DNA of 53,025 nucleotides from a virus. Shown piece by piece: positions 24,064-32,094 of the stretch. Position numbers and translations under genes: made by a program. The notes under the pieces are model-generated. The model saw only the letters and a program-made list of their open reading frames with translations, was not told the origin of the DNA and ran no database searches. The stretch covers positions 1-53,025 of the IMG/VR virus record IMGVR_UViG_3300029787_000071; one strand, 5' to 3'. Position 1 is the stretch's first letter. Every line of letters starts with the position of its first letter.

Positions 24064-25131
24064 CTAGTTGATTGATTGCCAAGCGGGACCGGACATTACT
24101 AGCCAAAGGCCCCGCGCTCGTTCCATCTGCTCATTCAGCGTATACCCGCCGTGATCGGTGTTGATCATGTTGACCGATTTCCTACCAAGTGTGTGGGTTT
24201 TCTCTTCGCCGTCGATCTCAAACGTGCGGCTGTCGTGGGTGTGTGTCGCGTAATGGGTCAGCACATTGTACAAAGCCCATTTGTTTTTACCCAGACCACC
24301 GCCCTGCGAGTAGTCGCGGGAGTACTCATCCCACAGATCATAGAGCGCGTGAAACTTCTTTAGATTAATCGCTTCCTCGCGTTCGATCCCGTGCGCCTTT
24401 TCCCGCTCTAGTTTCTTTTGCCCTGCGATCTCTTTCGGGCAGATGCTTTTGAGAAAAGCGCCAGCGGTATCGTCCATAACGGGCGTCGCCTTCCACTCTT
24501 TGAACTGCTCTACATTCTGGCGGAATGTGCTGAATACGCTGTTGGCTGTACGCAACAGGGTGTTGGCGTCAAAGTGCTTAGAGTGTTTCACCTTGTTGTA
24601 TACTGCCTTGTCGCCACCGAACACCATGGAGTTCTCACAATAAGCCCGGTAAGCCCCGGCGAACTGCTGGAAAGCCCATTTAGAATTAACTGAATTGATC
24701 TGATCGGATCGGCAGTACACCATATCGCCGCCGCCTGTCATGTCCACGGCTTCGTCTAGATACTGAATAGAGCGTTTCGCCTTCATGCCAAAGTCGGTGT
24801 ATTCGTCACGGACCAGCACGTTGTCAGTGGGAAGATTACTTTCCCGCAGAATGTCGGCATGCTTACCAAACAATTCTATATGGTTTTCGAGGGTGTAGGT
24901 GCTGGATACCGCGCCGGGATCGGCGAGGCTTCCATCATGTGAGTACCGCAACGCCTTGCTGCCAGTGATCTCGGTGCCGTCCGCCGTATAGATATTGTCT
25001 TTGTACACTCCAAGCGGTTCAAAAAAGCTTAGATCAAATACATCGGAATGTTCGCGAACGGCGGAGGCTTTCACACCGTCATCGATGGTGGCGGGTATCG
25101 TCCGTGTCAAGTTCATTTGCATAACGTTCAT
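24064..25131 (-). CDS. DUF932-type phage/plasmid protein
   Basis: 355 aa, length typical of the family. Recognisable blocks are VFDLSFFEPLGVYKDN, AYCENSMVFGGDKAVYNKVKHSK with the C-x-NS motif, and FHALYDLWDEYSRDYSQGGG. DUF932 proteins are common in plasmids and phages and of unknown function, sometimes linked with DNA maintenance or host takeover. A putative promoter (25164-25192) is directly upstream, with AGGAAA before the ATG. It is more G+C-rich than the flanking replication genes, suggesting acquisition. Confidence 0.8.
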   Translation of the reverse strand: MNVMQMNLTRTIPATIDDGVKASAVREHSDVFDLSFFEPLGVYKDNIYTADGTEITGSKALRYSHDGSLADPGAVSSTYTLENHIELFGKHADILRESNLPTDNVLVRDEYTDFGMKAKRSIQYLDEAVDMTGGGDMVYCRSDQINSVNSKWAFQQFAGAYRAYCENSMVFGGDKAVYNKVKHSKHFDANTLLRTANSVFSTFRQNVEQFKEWKATPVMDDTAGAFLKSICPKEIAGQKKLEREKAHGIEREEAINLKKFHALYDLWDEYSRDYSQGGGLGKNKWALYNVLTHYATHTHDSRTFEIDGEEKTHTLGRKSVNMINTDHGGYTLNEQMERARGLWLVMSGPAWQSIN

Positions 25132-25163
25132 TTCTGGTTTCCTATGTTGGTTGAACGAGGAAA

Positions 25164-25192
25164 GCCCTACAGCATATTCAAGGCAGTGTCAA
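25164..25192 (-). promoter_or_regulatory. Promoter candidate for the DUF932 gene (TTGACA-N17-TAGGGC)
   Basis: Perfect -35 TTGACA (25192-25187), 17-base spacer, -10-like TAGGGC (25169-25164), preceded by an A-rich tract. The -10 is far from consensus, but similar TAGG hexamers occur at the same distance at two other gene starts in the window. Confidence 0.5.
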
Positions 25193-25219
25193 ATACTTTT
25201 TTAATCTGTACAGGATGGA

Positions 25220-25335
25220 CCCGGCGGGAGCGTCGGTCAGGGAGGAAACTTGGCCCCCGCCGGGGAGGTGCAGGGGGAGAACCAGAAAACCCTGCACTAA
25301 CTAATGTAAAGGCCGACAAATTTATAGGCCGACAA
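25220..25335. other. Structured intergenic DNA upstream of the DUF932 promoter
   Basis: Inside the 300-base gap 25132-25431. It has an inverted repeat CCCGGCGGG (25220-25228) / CCCGCCGGG (25256-25264), a second perfect 8-bp stem GTGCAGGG / CCCTGCAC (25268-25275, 25290-25297) and the direct repeat AGGCCGACAA (25310-25319, 25326-25335). It may end the upstream transcript or bind a regulator; a small RNA is possible. Confidence 0.4.
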
Positions 25336-25431
25336 TTTTCTATCTCAGATAATGATCCCTCACCCACTCATACCAAGTGGGAGTATTTGGTTTCATGTTT
25401 TCATACCGTATTACATCCTCCATAGCGTGCA

Positions 25432-25959
25432 TTACGCAACTTCTCCATACATATCAAACCAAGCTGGTTCAGAACGATTAGTCCATTTAGCAAAGTATGC
25501 TTTCTCACCACGGTAGTACGCCCTGTAAGCTGATATAGTATCATCAAATGATGCGGTATTAGGATTACACTTATATTCATCAGGCATACATTGTGGTGGT
25601 GGCGTGTGCATAGCCATAGATCTTTTATATGGTATGTTATTAGGTGAATAGTGTAGCCACTCCTTAGTAGCAGCTTTGTGTACCTTGCCATAGCGATGCG
25701 TATACTCATTCCCAAGATAGCCCCATAGGTCCGACAAATAATTGTAGTTACCACGCCCTAATCTTGCCCATGCTGTAGAAGGATGGTTCTTGTGGGCTAT
25801 CTGATATAAGCCTTCGCGGTCAGCAGCCCCATCACCATCAATTACCCTATGTGCAGTAGATAGGATTTGTGCATACTCCAGAACCATTTTAACTACATGC
25901 TTGTCACAGTGCATCTGCGCTGCAATCTTGGGGTTTCTGTCTAGATAGAATATATTCAC
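25432..25959 (-). CDS. Pyrimidine-dimer DNA glycosylase-like protein
   Basis: 175 aa from GTG 25959, chosen because GGAGG lies just upstream and the GTG overlaps the upstream stop as GTGA; a longer start at 25974 would bury the ribosome site. The N-terminus NIFYLDRNPKIAAQMHCDK followed by HVVKMVLEYAQILSTAHR is the signature of phage proteins grouped with T4 endonuclease V (Pyr_excise) in my memory. It may repair UV damage, useful in surface sea water. Catalysis could not be confirmed from residues alone. Confidence 0.6.
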   Translation of the reverse strand: MNIFYLDRNPKIAAQMHCDKHVVKMVLEYAQILSTAHRVIDGDGAADREGLYQIAHKNHPSTAWARLGRGNYNYLSDLWGYLGNEYTHRYGKVHKAATKEWLHYSPNNIPYKRSMAMHTPPPQCMPDEYKCNPNTASFDDTISAYRAYYRGEKAYFAKWTNRSEPAWFDMYGEVA

Positions 25960-26111
25960 TGTTGTTCCTCCCACCGTATATCTACAAGTTTAATGGCTAA
26001 TATTTCTTTCTCACCTTGAGATACATTAGCCAAGTCTAAATCTATCATAGCCTCATTATACAACTCAGCTATTTTATCTTCGTTACTTCCCTCAGTCTCA
26101 GGCACACTCAT
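25956..26111 (-). CDS. Small acidic protein
   Basis: 51 aa (MSVPETEGSNEDKIAEL...), helical and acidic. Preceded by GGAG, and its stop overlaps the GTG of the glycosylase-like gene (GTGA), which supports coupled translation. Unknown function. Confidence 0.6.
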   Translation of the reverse strand: MSVPETEGSNEDKIAELYNEAMIDLDLANVSQGEKEILAIKLVDIRWEEQQ

Positions 26112-26136
26112 TTTGGTTCTCCATTGTGGAGGCTTG

Positions 26137-26166
26137 GTCCTAGCACATTCGGATAGGGGCGGTCAA
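26137..26166 (-). promoter_or_regulatory. Promoter candidate for 25956-26111 (TTGACC-N18-TAGGAC)
   Basis: -35 TTGACC (26166-26161), 18-base spacer, -10-like TAGGAC (26142-26137), with an A-tract upstream, as at 25164-25192. Found in the 77-base gap 26112-26188. Confidence 0.4.
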
Positions 26167-26188
26167 GCTTTTTTTTAATCTGCGTAGA

Positions 26189-26368
26189 CTAATCTTCTGC
26201 GTTACTAACCAGCGGTCCTAGATAAGCCACCATGCGGTGATGGTCCACAAGTAAACTGGACAATAATCTTTTTGATACTGTTACACTTTTTTTACGACCA
26301 TCGCCGTCTACAATCTCGTGTATGTTTTGTAGTTCTTCTTTTGAAGTTTCTAGGCTTATCTGTCTCAT
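26189..26368 (-). CDS. Small hypothetical protein
   Basis: 59 aa, MRQISLETSKEELQNIHEIV, with a basic helical centre (RKKSVTVSKRLLSSLLVDHH). Its ATG is directly adjacent to the stop of the 26369 gene. No family recognised. Confidence 0.5.
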   Translation of the reverse strand: MRQISLETSKEELQNIHEIVDGDGRKKSVTVSKRLLSSLLVDHHRMVAYLGPLVSNAED

Positions 26369-26593
26369 TTACTTTATCTCAGTTATTACCCAACGTCCAC
26401 GTTCTGCTAGGTGAGGAAAACGTCTAGCCCAATCTTTAGGATAGATACCTAACTCACCTTCATACTTCCACTCCCAGCGCAGCGTCTTACCATCGTAAGC
26501 GCGGGTACTGTATTCGGGGTCCGGTCTTTTTTTACGATGAGAAGTTTTGTACTTGCTTTTTTTATGTGGAGAAGTTTTACTCATTTCCGACAT
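26369..26593 (-). CDS. Small hypothetical protein
   Basis: 74 aa. A lysine-rich N-terminus (SPHKKSKYKTSHRKKRPD) precedes an aromatic C-terminal half (TLRWEWKYEGELGIYPKDW). The start overlaps the end of the nuclease-like gene by 13 bases. Could bind nucleic acid; unproven. Confidence 0.55.
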   Translation of the reverse strand: MSEMSKTSPHKKSKYKTSHRKKRPDPEYSTRAYDGKTLRWEWKYEGELGIYPKDWARRFPHLAERGRWVITEIK

Positions 26594-26883
26594 TTTATCT
26601 GTCCTGTATCAATGTTGTAATAGACCAGTTCTACACCTAGTTTCTTCTGAATGGAAGATAGCTGACGATTAATCATCGTACCCGGCTTCCAATTAGCAGT
26701 CTCGGAACGGAACGACATTGTTTTTACCTCGACAAGTTTTACGTCTTTTGTTTCAGGATTTATGGCGACAAAATCTACAGGCCCAGTATTGTTCGTTTCA
26801 TTGTACACATGGTATCCAATGTCTGCGTAATATCGCATCACGCCTAGCTTTGACTGTAGACCCTTCTTCTCTTTGACATTCAT
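26581..26883 (-). CDS. PD-(D/E)xK nuclease-like protein
   Basis: 100 aa. GPVDFVAINPETKDVKLVEVKT has the D-(x)n-ExK arrangement of the PD-(D/E)xK nuclease core, with a helix before it (GVMRYYADIGYHVY) and NRQLSSIQKKLGVELVYYN after, as in Hjc-like or VRR-type nucleases. It may resolve or cut branched DNA. It is next to the GcrA-like gene. Confidence 0.6.
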   Translation of the reverse strand: MNVKEKKGLQSKLGVMRYYADIGYHVYNETNNTGPVDFVAINPETKDVKLVEVKTMSFRSETANWKPGTMINRQLSSIQKKLGVELVYYNIDTGQIKCRK

Positions 26884-26884
26884 A

Positions 26885-27292
26885 TCAGTACGACACTCTA
26901 TAGTCTTCTACAGGGGACTTGTAATTAGCACCAGACTTACATCTATCACACACAAACATGACTTTGTGCAGTAGTTTTTCTTTCCGACAAGATAAGCACT
27001 TTCTAACTCTGTACTGATCTTTGTTTCTCATGTTTTGTCTTGCACTCTCTAGTTGTTCGACAACTGTAGAAAAATCTACACGTTTTGGTTTCTTTTTACC
27101 CATGTAAGTAAACTGATTAGCATATCTATTCAAAATACCTATTACAGCATTTCTTGACATATCCACGCCATTGTAGTCTTTGTACTTAGGTGACATTACC
27201 TCTGCAATTTGACGGGCTGACAGACTACGCTCTCTGCTTAGTCGAAATATCTCTGTTATAAACTCGTCTTTGTGTTTTCTTGTGGCTACCAC
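26885..27292 (-). CDS. GcrA-like transcriptional regulator with zinc ribbon
   Basis: 135 aa, GTG start with AAGGA 8 bases upstream. Residues about 23-56 (SLSARQIAEVM, then SRNAVIGILNRY) match the helix-turn-helix of GcrA, the alphaproteobacterial cell-cycle regulator that binds sigma70 polymerase and methylated GANTC sites. A C-terminal zinc ribbon follows: C99, C102, C115 and C118. GcrA itself has a different C-terminal part, so target choice may differ. It could redirect host polymerase to phage promoters. Inferred from motifs. Confidence 0.65.
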   Translation of the reverse strand: MVATRKHKDEFITEIFRLSRERSLSARQIAEVMSPKYKDYNGVDMSRNAVIGILNRYANQFTYMGKKKPKRVDFSTVVEQLESARQNMRNKDQYRVRKCLSCRKEKLLHKVMFVCDRCKSGANYKSPVEDYRVSY

Positions 27293-27386
27293 TTATCTTT
27301 TCCTTATCAAACCAACAACTTGCACATAGTTTTTGACCATTCCTTGTTACAACTGCCATATCGTTGCACTCTTCACAGTTAACCAT
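27225..27386 (-). CDS. Small zinc-ribbon protein
   Basis: 53 aa with CxxC pairs NCEEC (residues 4-7) and LCASC (21-24), spaced as in a zinc ribbon; basic C-terminal tail. It overlaps the start of the GcrA-like gene by 68 bases and the stop of the upstream gene by 8. The cysteine pattern is why I accept it despite the overlap. Confidence 0.5.
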   Translation of the reverse strand: MVNCEECNDMAVVTRNGQKLCASCWFDKEKISGSHKKTQRRVYNRDISTKQRA

Positions 27387-27618
27387 CAACGCACTCCTCT
27401 GGGTTTTTTAAGGATAGGTTACATATTTGATTTAGACAGTGTGTGATAAGCAGAATACCATGCTTGTCACTCGGCGCATGACTCATCACTGAAAGCATAG
27501 ACTGTATCAACGCAGATTCTGTTACACTTAAAGTATCCTCAAACTCCTCTAGACATAGATTGATTTCTGCCTCTACACGAGAGGCTACAATTTGTCTTTC
27601 TTCTTCAGATAAATTCAT
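27379..27618 (-). CDS. Small acidic helical protein
   Basis: 79 aa from ATG 27618 (MNLSEEERQIVASRVEAEI); ATG 27630 is the alternative. Helical, with CLEEFEDTLSVTESALIQSM. Overlaps the previous gene's stop. No domain recognised. Confidence 0.55.
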   Translation of the reverse strand: MNLSEEERQIVASRVEAEINLCLEEFEDTLSVTESALIQSMLSVMSHAPSDKHGILLITHCLNQICNLSLKNPEECVDG

Positions 27619-27895
27619 GTTTGATCCCATCGACTATCAGTGAGTTAATTTTAGTAAGATTGACATTTCTATACCCTTTGGCATAATTGTCATAGACAGT
27701 CATCATTTGTTTGTTGGTATTACAATCTCTGCCGCCCTTCTTGTGCTTCTCGACACCAAGACGGCCATTAATTTTACGGATGCTGCCATCCGACTTGACA
27801 AACTCGATTGTAAAGAATTTATCCTGAACCGTGGCCTCGATTATTCGGCGCATCATGTCCGGGTTTTCTACTTTGCTTCCATATAGGGTGATCAT
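27605..27895 (-). CDS. SH3-like beta-barrel phage protein
   Basis: 96 aa. The block KHKKGGRDCNTNKQMMTVYD followed by GYRNVNLTKINSLIVDG matches a frequent small phage family described as SH3 beta-barrel fold proteins. It may bind protein or nucleic acid. It is the first gene of the leftward early operon, just after the promoter at 27925-27953. Confidence 0.65.
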   Translation of the reverse strand: MITLYGSKVENPDMMRRIIEATVQDKFFTIEFVKSDGSIRKINGRLGVEKHKKGGRDCNTNKQMMTVYDNYAKGYRNVNLTKINSLIVDGIKHEFI

Positions 27896-27924
27896 GGCTC
27901 ACCTCTGCTGTTGAAGGAAGCTGC

Positions 27925-27953
27925 ACCATACATGAGATTTTTTTGAGTGTCAA
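27925..27953 (-). promoter_or_regulatory. Leftward early promoter
   Basis: TTGACA (27953-27948), 17-base spacer, TATGGT (27930-27925). It lies 30 bases before the SH3-like gene, in the short region between divergent operons. Confidence 0.65.
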
Positions 27954-27965
27954 GCGAAAATATAT

Positions 27966-27994
27966 TTGACATGCTGAAAAATCCATGCTAGGAG
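27966..27994 (+). promoter_or_regulatory. Rightward replication-operon promoter candidate
   Basis: TTGACA (27966-27971), 17-base spacer, TAGGAG (27989-27994), within the sequence CATGCTAGGAGGC. The -10 is poor by sigma70 rules but has the TAGG form seen at 25164 and 26137. The primase ATG at 28033 lies about 33 bases further. Confidence 0.45.
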
Positions 27995-28032
27995 GCATGT
28001 TGCCGTGTCCCGAAATTGAGGATATTATATTT

Positions 28033-28821
28033 ATGAATAATATAATTAAAGATTATATCTATAATCTAGATATACCTCTTGGTACTTCTAAAAGATTAGA
28101 CTGTCCTGTATGTGATGGAACTAATACTCTATCTGTTACTCAGTTTAGTGATTGTATAAAATACTATTGCTTTCATGCAAACTGTAGTAAGGGTGGTGTA
28201 ATTAAGGAGGGACTAAGTGCATCCTCTTTCTCTGCACACGATGAAATCCTAAAACCACATGAACCTGTAGGGCTTGAGATAGAAAAACAGAACTGGCGCA
28301 AGAATAATTATCCTATACATTTCTTTGAGTACATTAGAAGAAACAATTGTACTTCTGCTTGGTCAAAGGGATTAGCTGACATACGGTATGACTACAAGCG
28401 AGACAGGGCTGTATTTCTTGTAAAAGATAGAGCAAAGATAGTTGATGCTGCTGGTAGGTACATCGGGTCCGGTCTGCATTCAGGACCAAAATGGTACAGA
28501 TACGGCGGAAGCAAGCTGCCGTTTATTTGCGGTAAACATGATCAAGCGGTGATTGTAGAGGATTGTGCATCAGCGGCATCTATATCAGGTTTTGCAACAG
28601 GTGTGGCGCTACTAGGCACATTTCTACAAGATGAGGCTTTATCTGAACTGGATGGGTTTGAAAAGATTACTGTAGCGTTAGACAAAGATGCCTCAGATAA
28701 ATCTGTGGACATTGCACTAAGACTGAACGCTGCATACGGAGACATTGTTGATGTGTGTCTTTTGGATAGAGACTTGAAAAGATTAACTGAGGATGAAGCA
28801 AAGGAGGTACTAAAGATATGA
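28033..28821 (+). CDS. DNA primase with zinc finger and TOPRIM-like domain
   Basis: 262 aa from ATG 28033, with GAGGA 10 bases upstream; an in-frame ATG at 27985 gives 16 more residues but lacks a well-spaced ribosome site. Zinc finger C24, C27, C46, C51 (CPVC...CFHANC), then a TOPRIM-like core with VIVEDCASA and VALDKDAS providing acidic metal ligands. It makes RNA primers at the replication fork with the helicase, whose gene overlaps by 4 bases. It is the first gene of the rightward operon. Confidence 0.85.
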   Translation: MNNIIKDYIYNLDIPLGTSKRLDCPVCDGTNTLSVTQFSDCIKYYCFHANCSKGGVIKEGLSASSFSAHDEILKPHEPVGLEIEKQNWRKNNYPIHFFEYIRRNNCTSAWSKGLADIRYDYKRDRAVFLVKDRAKIVDAAGRYIGSGLHSGPKWYRYGGSKLPFICGKHDQAVIVEDCASAASISGFATGVALLGTFLQDEALSELDGFEKITVALDKDASDKSVDIALRLNAAYGDIVDVCLLDRDLKRLTEDEAKEVLKI

Positions 28822-30008
28822 TTGATAAGGCTGTGCTTGTAGCATGTCTACAGAAGGACAACTTCAATCGTGTATCTGGTTTAATTAAGAAGGAGTATTT
28901 CTCAAAGGAGGTGGCTACCATTGTAGAAACTATTAGCCATCTACACAAAACATACGAGGGTGATCTCTCACTAGCTGATGTAGCATTGGCACATGATGAG
29001 CGTTATCCGGCCATGCCTGAAGCGACTAAGCAAAAGGCTACACAACAATTAGACGAACTAAAAGGCATAACAGTAAACCCTGAACTGGCAGGAAATGTTC
29101 TGCATAGTTTTTGGAAACGAGCAAAGGCAAAAGAGATAGGAGAAGAAGCCCTTGACATATTTCTTGGTAAATCTAGCGATACTTACTCTCTGCTTACTAG
29201 TGTAGAAGAACTAAAGAACAATGAGGTTAAAGGCTCCAAGAGCTACACAGTGCTTGAGGACAACATTGAAGATAGCTTGGAAGAGTTCGAGCGTGATCCT
29301 GAGTTCATCTTTCCTACACAGATACGCGACTACGTACCCGGCATAGACCGACAAAATCTTGGTGTGATCTTTGCACGGCCAGAGATAGGTAAGACAAGTT
29401 TTTCTGCGTGGCTATCCGGCTGGTATGTGCGGAACAAGTTTCATGTAGCATACTGGGGTAACGAAGAACCTGTGAAGAAGACTCGTATGCGTGTTGCTAA
29501 ATCTATTACAGAACGCTCTCGTCTCGAAGTTCTGCAGGACAAGCAGGGTTTTGTACAGGAGTATCAAGAGAACATACTACCATACATATCCTTCATGGAT
29601 TGTGTTGGTACGTCCATACAAGAGGTTGAGGACTACTGCTCACGCAATGAAGTTGACGTAGTATTCATTGACCAGCTAGATAAGATCAGGATCGATGGTG
29701 AGTTCTCACGCGGCGATGAGCGGCTGAAGGAGTTGTACTGCAGGTCCAGAGAGCTTGCCAAGCGGCATAACGTGGCAGTGTGGGCAATCTCCCAAGCGTC
29801 GTATGATGCTCACGGAAGAGAGAGTATAGACTATTCCATGCTTGATGGTAGTAAGACAGGCAAGGCTGGTGAAGCAGATATCATTGTGGGTATTGGTGTA
29901 GCGGAACATGAAGAGTTTAGAACCATTAAGTTCTCGAAGAACAAGATAAATGGTTGGCATGGGTCGTTGGTTTTACGGCGAGATGGTGATAGAGATATAT
30001 TCTCATGA
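28818..30008 (+). CDS. DnaB-like replicative helicase
   Basis: 396 aa. Walker A ARPEIGKTS at 186-194, Walker B VDVVFIDQLD at 279-288 and the downstream VAVWAISQAS mark a RecA-fold, DnaB/T7 gp4-type hexameric helicase. The N-terminal 150 residues form helical bundles as in DnaB. Primase and helicase are separate, unlike T7 gp4. Overlaps both neighbours by 4 bases (ATGA type). Confidence 0.88.
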   Translation: MIDKAVLVACLQKDNFNRVSGLIKKEYFSKEVATIVETISHLHKTYEGDLSLADVALAHDERYPAMPEATKQKATQQLDELKGITVNPELAGNVLHSFWKRAKAKEIGEEALDIFLGKSSDTYSLLTSVEELKNNEVKGSKSYTVLEDNIEDSLEEFERDPEFIFPTQIRDYVPGIDRQNLGVIFARPEIGKTSFSAWLSGWYVRNKFHVAYWGNEEPVKKTRMRVAKSITERSRLEVLQDKQGFVQEYQENILPYISFMDCVGTSIQEVEDYCSRNEVDVVFIDQLDKIRIDGEFSRGDERLKELYCRSRELAKRHNVAVWAISQASYDAHGRESIDYSMLDGSKTGKAGEADIIVGIGVAEHEEFRTIKFSKNKINGWHGSLVLRRDGDRDIFS

Positions 30009-30559
30009 TCACCATTCTCGACATAGAAACTACAATGAACTTTGAAAGTTCTACATCATCTCCGTATGATGGTCAGCAGATTGTATTTGTTGGCTACAGA
30101 AGTTTTACGCCAGACCTGTCAGTGTTCGAAAGCAATGAGTTGTTTTTCTTTCACAACCAGTGTGAGCCTACACCTCAAGCAAAAGACAGGCTGCAGAAAA
30201 AGTTAGATGAAACAACCTGCTTAGTTGGTCACAACTTGAAGTTTGATTTGCAGTGGCTAAGAGAGTGTGGCTTTCAGTACGATATGTTTTTGTGGGATAC
30301 TATGATAGCTGAGTACCTACTTTGTCGTGGTATCAAAAAATCAATTAGCCTTGCAGAATGTGCCAAGCGCAGGGGCCTGTCTGAAAAAAGAGTGGACCTT
30401 ACTGACAATTATATCAAGGACAAAGTATCCTACGAAGATATGCCGTGTGATATAGTTAGAGAGTATTGTATGGCTGACGTAAATACAACGACTCAATTAG
30501 CCAAAGAACAACTAGCAGAACTAGACATGTCTTGGCCTAGCAAGGAGAGCCTAGTTTGA
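30005..30559 (+). CDS. 3'-5' exonuclease (DEDD family), separate proofreading subunit
   Basis: 184 aa. Exo I LDIETT, Exo II GHNLKFDLQWL and Exo III YCMADVNTT give the four acidic metal ligands of the DEDDy class. In most family A polymerases this domain is fused; here it is a separate gene ending inside the polymerase start (30556-30559). It would proofread replication, probably bound to the polymerase. Confidence 0.88.
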   Translation: MITILDIETTMNFESSTSSPYDGQQIVFVGYRSFTPDLSVFESNELFFFHNQCEPTPQAKDRLQKKLDETTCLVGHNLKFDLQWLRECGFQYDMFLWDTMIAEYLLCRGIKKSISLAECAKRRGLSEKRVDLTDNYIKDKVSYEDMPCDIVREYCMADVNTTTQLAKEQLAELDMSWPSKESLV

Positions 30560-32094
30560 AACAAGTTGTAAAACTTAGTATGGAGATGCTAGACGTTCTC
30601 ATCGACATTGAGAGAGCAGGAATAAAGATATCAAATGAAAAACTTGCAAAGATTAAAGCGGACTATCAAGCAGAATATGATCAGCTATACAGTGACCTTA
30701 TGGATATCGCTGAGATTGCTATGGGAGATACTCCGATCAACCTTGATAGCCCTGATGACCGCAGTAAGCTGCTATATTCCCGCGAGGTGGTGGACAAGAC
30801 TGCGTGGAAAGAAGCGTTTAATATAGGAACAGAGCAGCGCGGACATACCAAGAAACAAAAGCGTAAAACAAAAATGTCTCCTACAATGTTTAAGGAGACA
30901 GTGAAAGATTTAGCCCCTGTGTTCCGCAAGACCAGAGGCGAGAGGTGTGAGGACTGTGGTGGCACAGGCCGTAAAAGAAACAGACTAAAGTCTGGCGAGT
31001 TAAGCAAAAACACCGTGAAGTGTAAAACTTGTGGTGGCACAGGCGTTGTCTATGTAAAGTTAAACGAGCCAGCAGGATTAAGGGTCATACCTCGTGGACC
31101 ACAGGATACCGCCGCTGCAGGTTTTAGAACAGATAAAGAAACTTTGTCCGAGATACGTCTTGAGTTAGAGGGCAAGGCAAGAGAGTTCGTGGACAAGTAC
31201 ACACGTTACTCAATGATAAGAACGTACCTCAATACGTTTGTAGATAGCTTGGAGAAGTATCAAGATGATAGAGGTTTTATTCATCCTAACTTTAATCAGT
31301 GCGTCACTGCTACTGGAAGACTGTCGTCAAGTAGACCAAACTTTCAGAATATGCCGAGAGGAGCAACATTCCCTGCAAGAGAAGCGATTGTTTCTAGGTA
31401 TGAAGGTGGTTATATTTTAGAAGGCGACTACTCACAGCTAGAGTTTCGTGTGGCTGGCTATTTATCACAAGACCCTGTAATCTATAAAGAGGTAAAGAGT
31501 GGCTTCGATGTACACTCTTACACCGCTGAGATCATGGGGGTTAATCGTCAGGACGCAAAGGCTCACACCTTCAAGCCGCTGTATGGTGGTGTGCTTGGGA
31601 CTAATCGGGAGATGGCTTATTACTCTGCTTTCCGTAACAAGTATCAGGGTGTGACTGAGTGGCACGACAAGCTGCAAGAAGAAGCAGTAACAGACAAACA
31701 GGTTGTTCTACCATCTGGTAGGGAGTACGCTTTTCCCTATGCAAAGTATACTAGGTATGGTACAACTGTTGGATCAACATCGATCAAGAACTATCCGGTG
31801 CAGGGTTTTGCTACGGCAGACCTCTTACCATTAGCCCTGATAAGGCTTCACAAGTCTTTGAAAGAGATGGTAAATCCTGTTCCAAAAAGTAAAATAATTA
31901 ACACGGTCCACGATTCCATAATCATGGACGTTCACCCTGACGAAAAAGATTGGATGGTTGAATTATTAAAAAGGAGTATGTTGTGTATACCTGAAGAATG
32001 TAGTAGAGAGTTTGGTATTGACTTTGATATGCCCATTGAGATAGAACTCAAAATGGGTACTGATTGGCTTAATCTAGAGGAGCTAGAAATATGA
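30556..32094 (+). CDS. Family A DNA polymerase with DnaJ-type zinc finger
   Basis: 512 aa, start TTG 30556 (the next in-frame ATG gives 9 fewer residues). Residues 131-164 hold two CxxCGGTG motifs (C131, C134, C156, C159), as in the central domain of DnaJ, before the polymerase domain. Motif T is TATGRLSSSRPNFQN (251-265), motif A has D291 (EGDYSQLEFR), the O helix has R331, K335, F339 and YG at 343-344, and motif C is VHDS (451-454, D453). F339 matches Pol I Phe762. The exonuclease is a separate gene. This layout recalls the HMO-2011 phage polymerase. Confidence 0.93.
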   Translation: MKQVVKLSMEMLDVLIDIERAGIKISNEKLAKIKADYQAEYDQLYSDLMDIAEIAMGDTPINLDSPDDRSKLLYSREVVDKTAWKEAFNIGTEQRGHTKKQKRKTKMSPTMFKETVKDLAPVFRKTRGERCEDCGGTGRKRNRLKSGELSKNTVKCKTCGGTGVVYVKLNEPAGLRVIPRGPQDTAAAGFRTDKETLSEIRLELEGKAREFVDKYTRYSMIRTYLNTFVDSLEKYQDDRGFIHPNFNQCVTATGRLSSSRPNFQNMPRGATFPAREAIVSRYEGGYILEGDYSQLEFRVAGYLSQDPVIYKEVKSGFDVHSYTAEIMGVNRQDAKAHTFKPLYGGVLGTNREMAYYSAFRNKYQGVTEWHDKLQEEAVTDKQVVLPSGREYAFPYAKYTRYGTTVGSTSIKNYPVQGFATADLLPLALIRLHKSLKEMVNPVPKSKIINTVHDSIIMDVHPDEKDWMVELLKRSMLCIPEECSREFGIDFDMPIEIELKMGTDWLNLEELEI

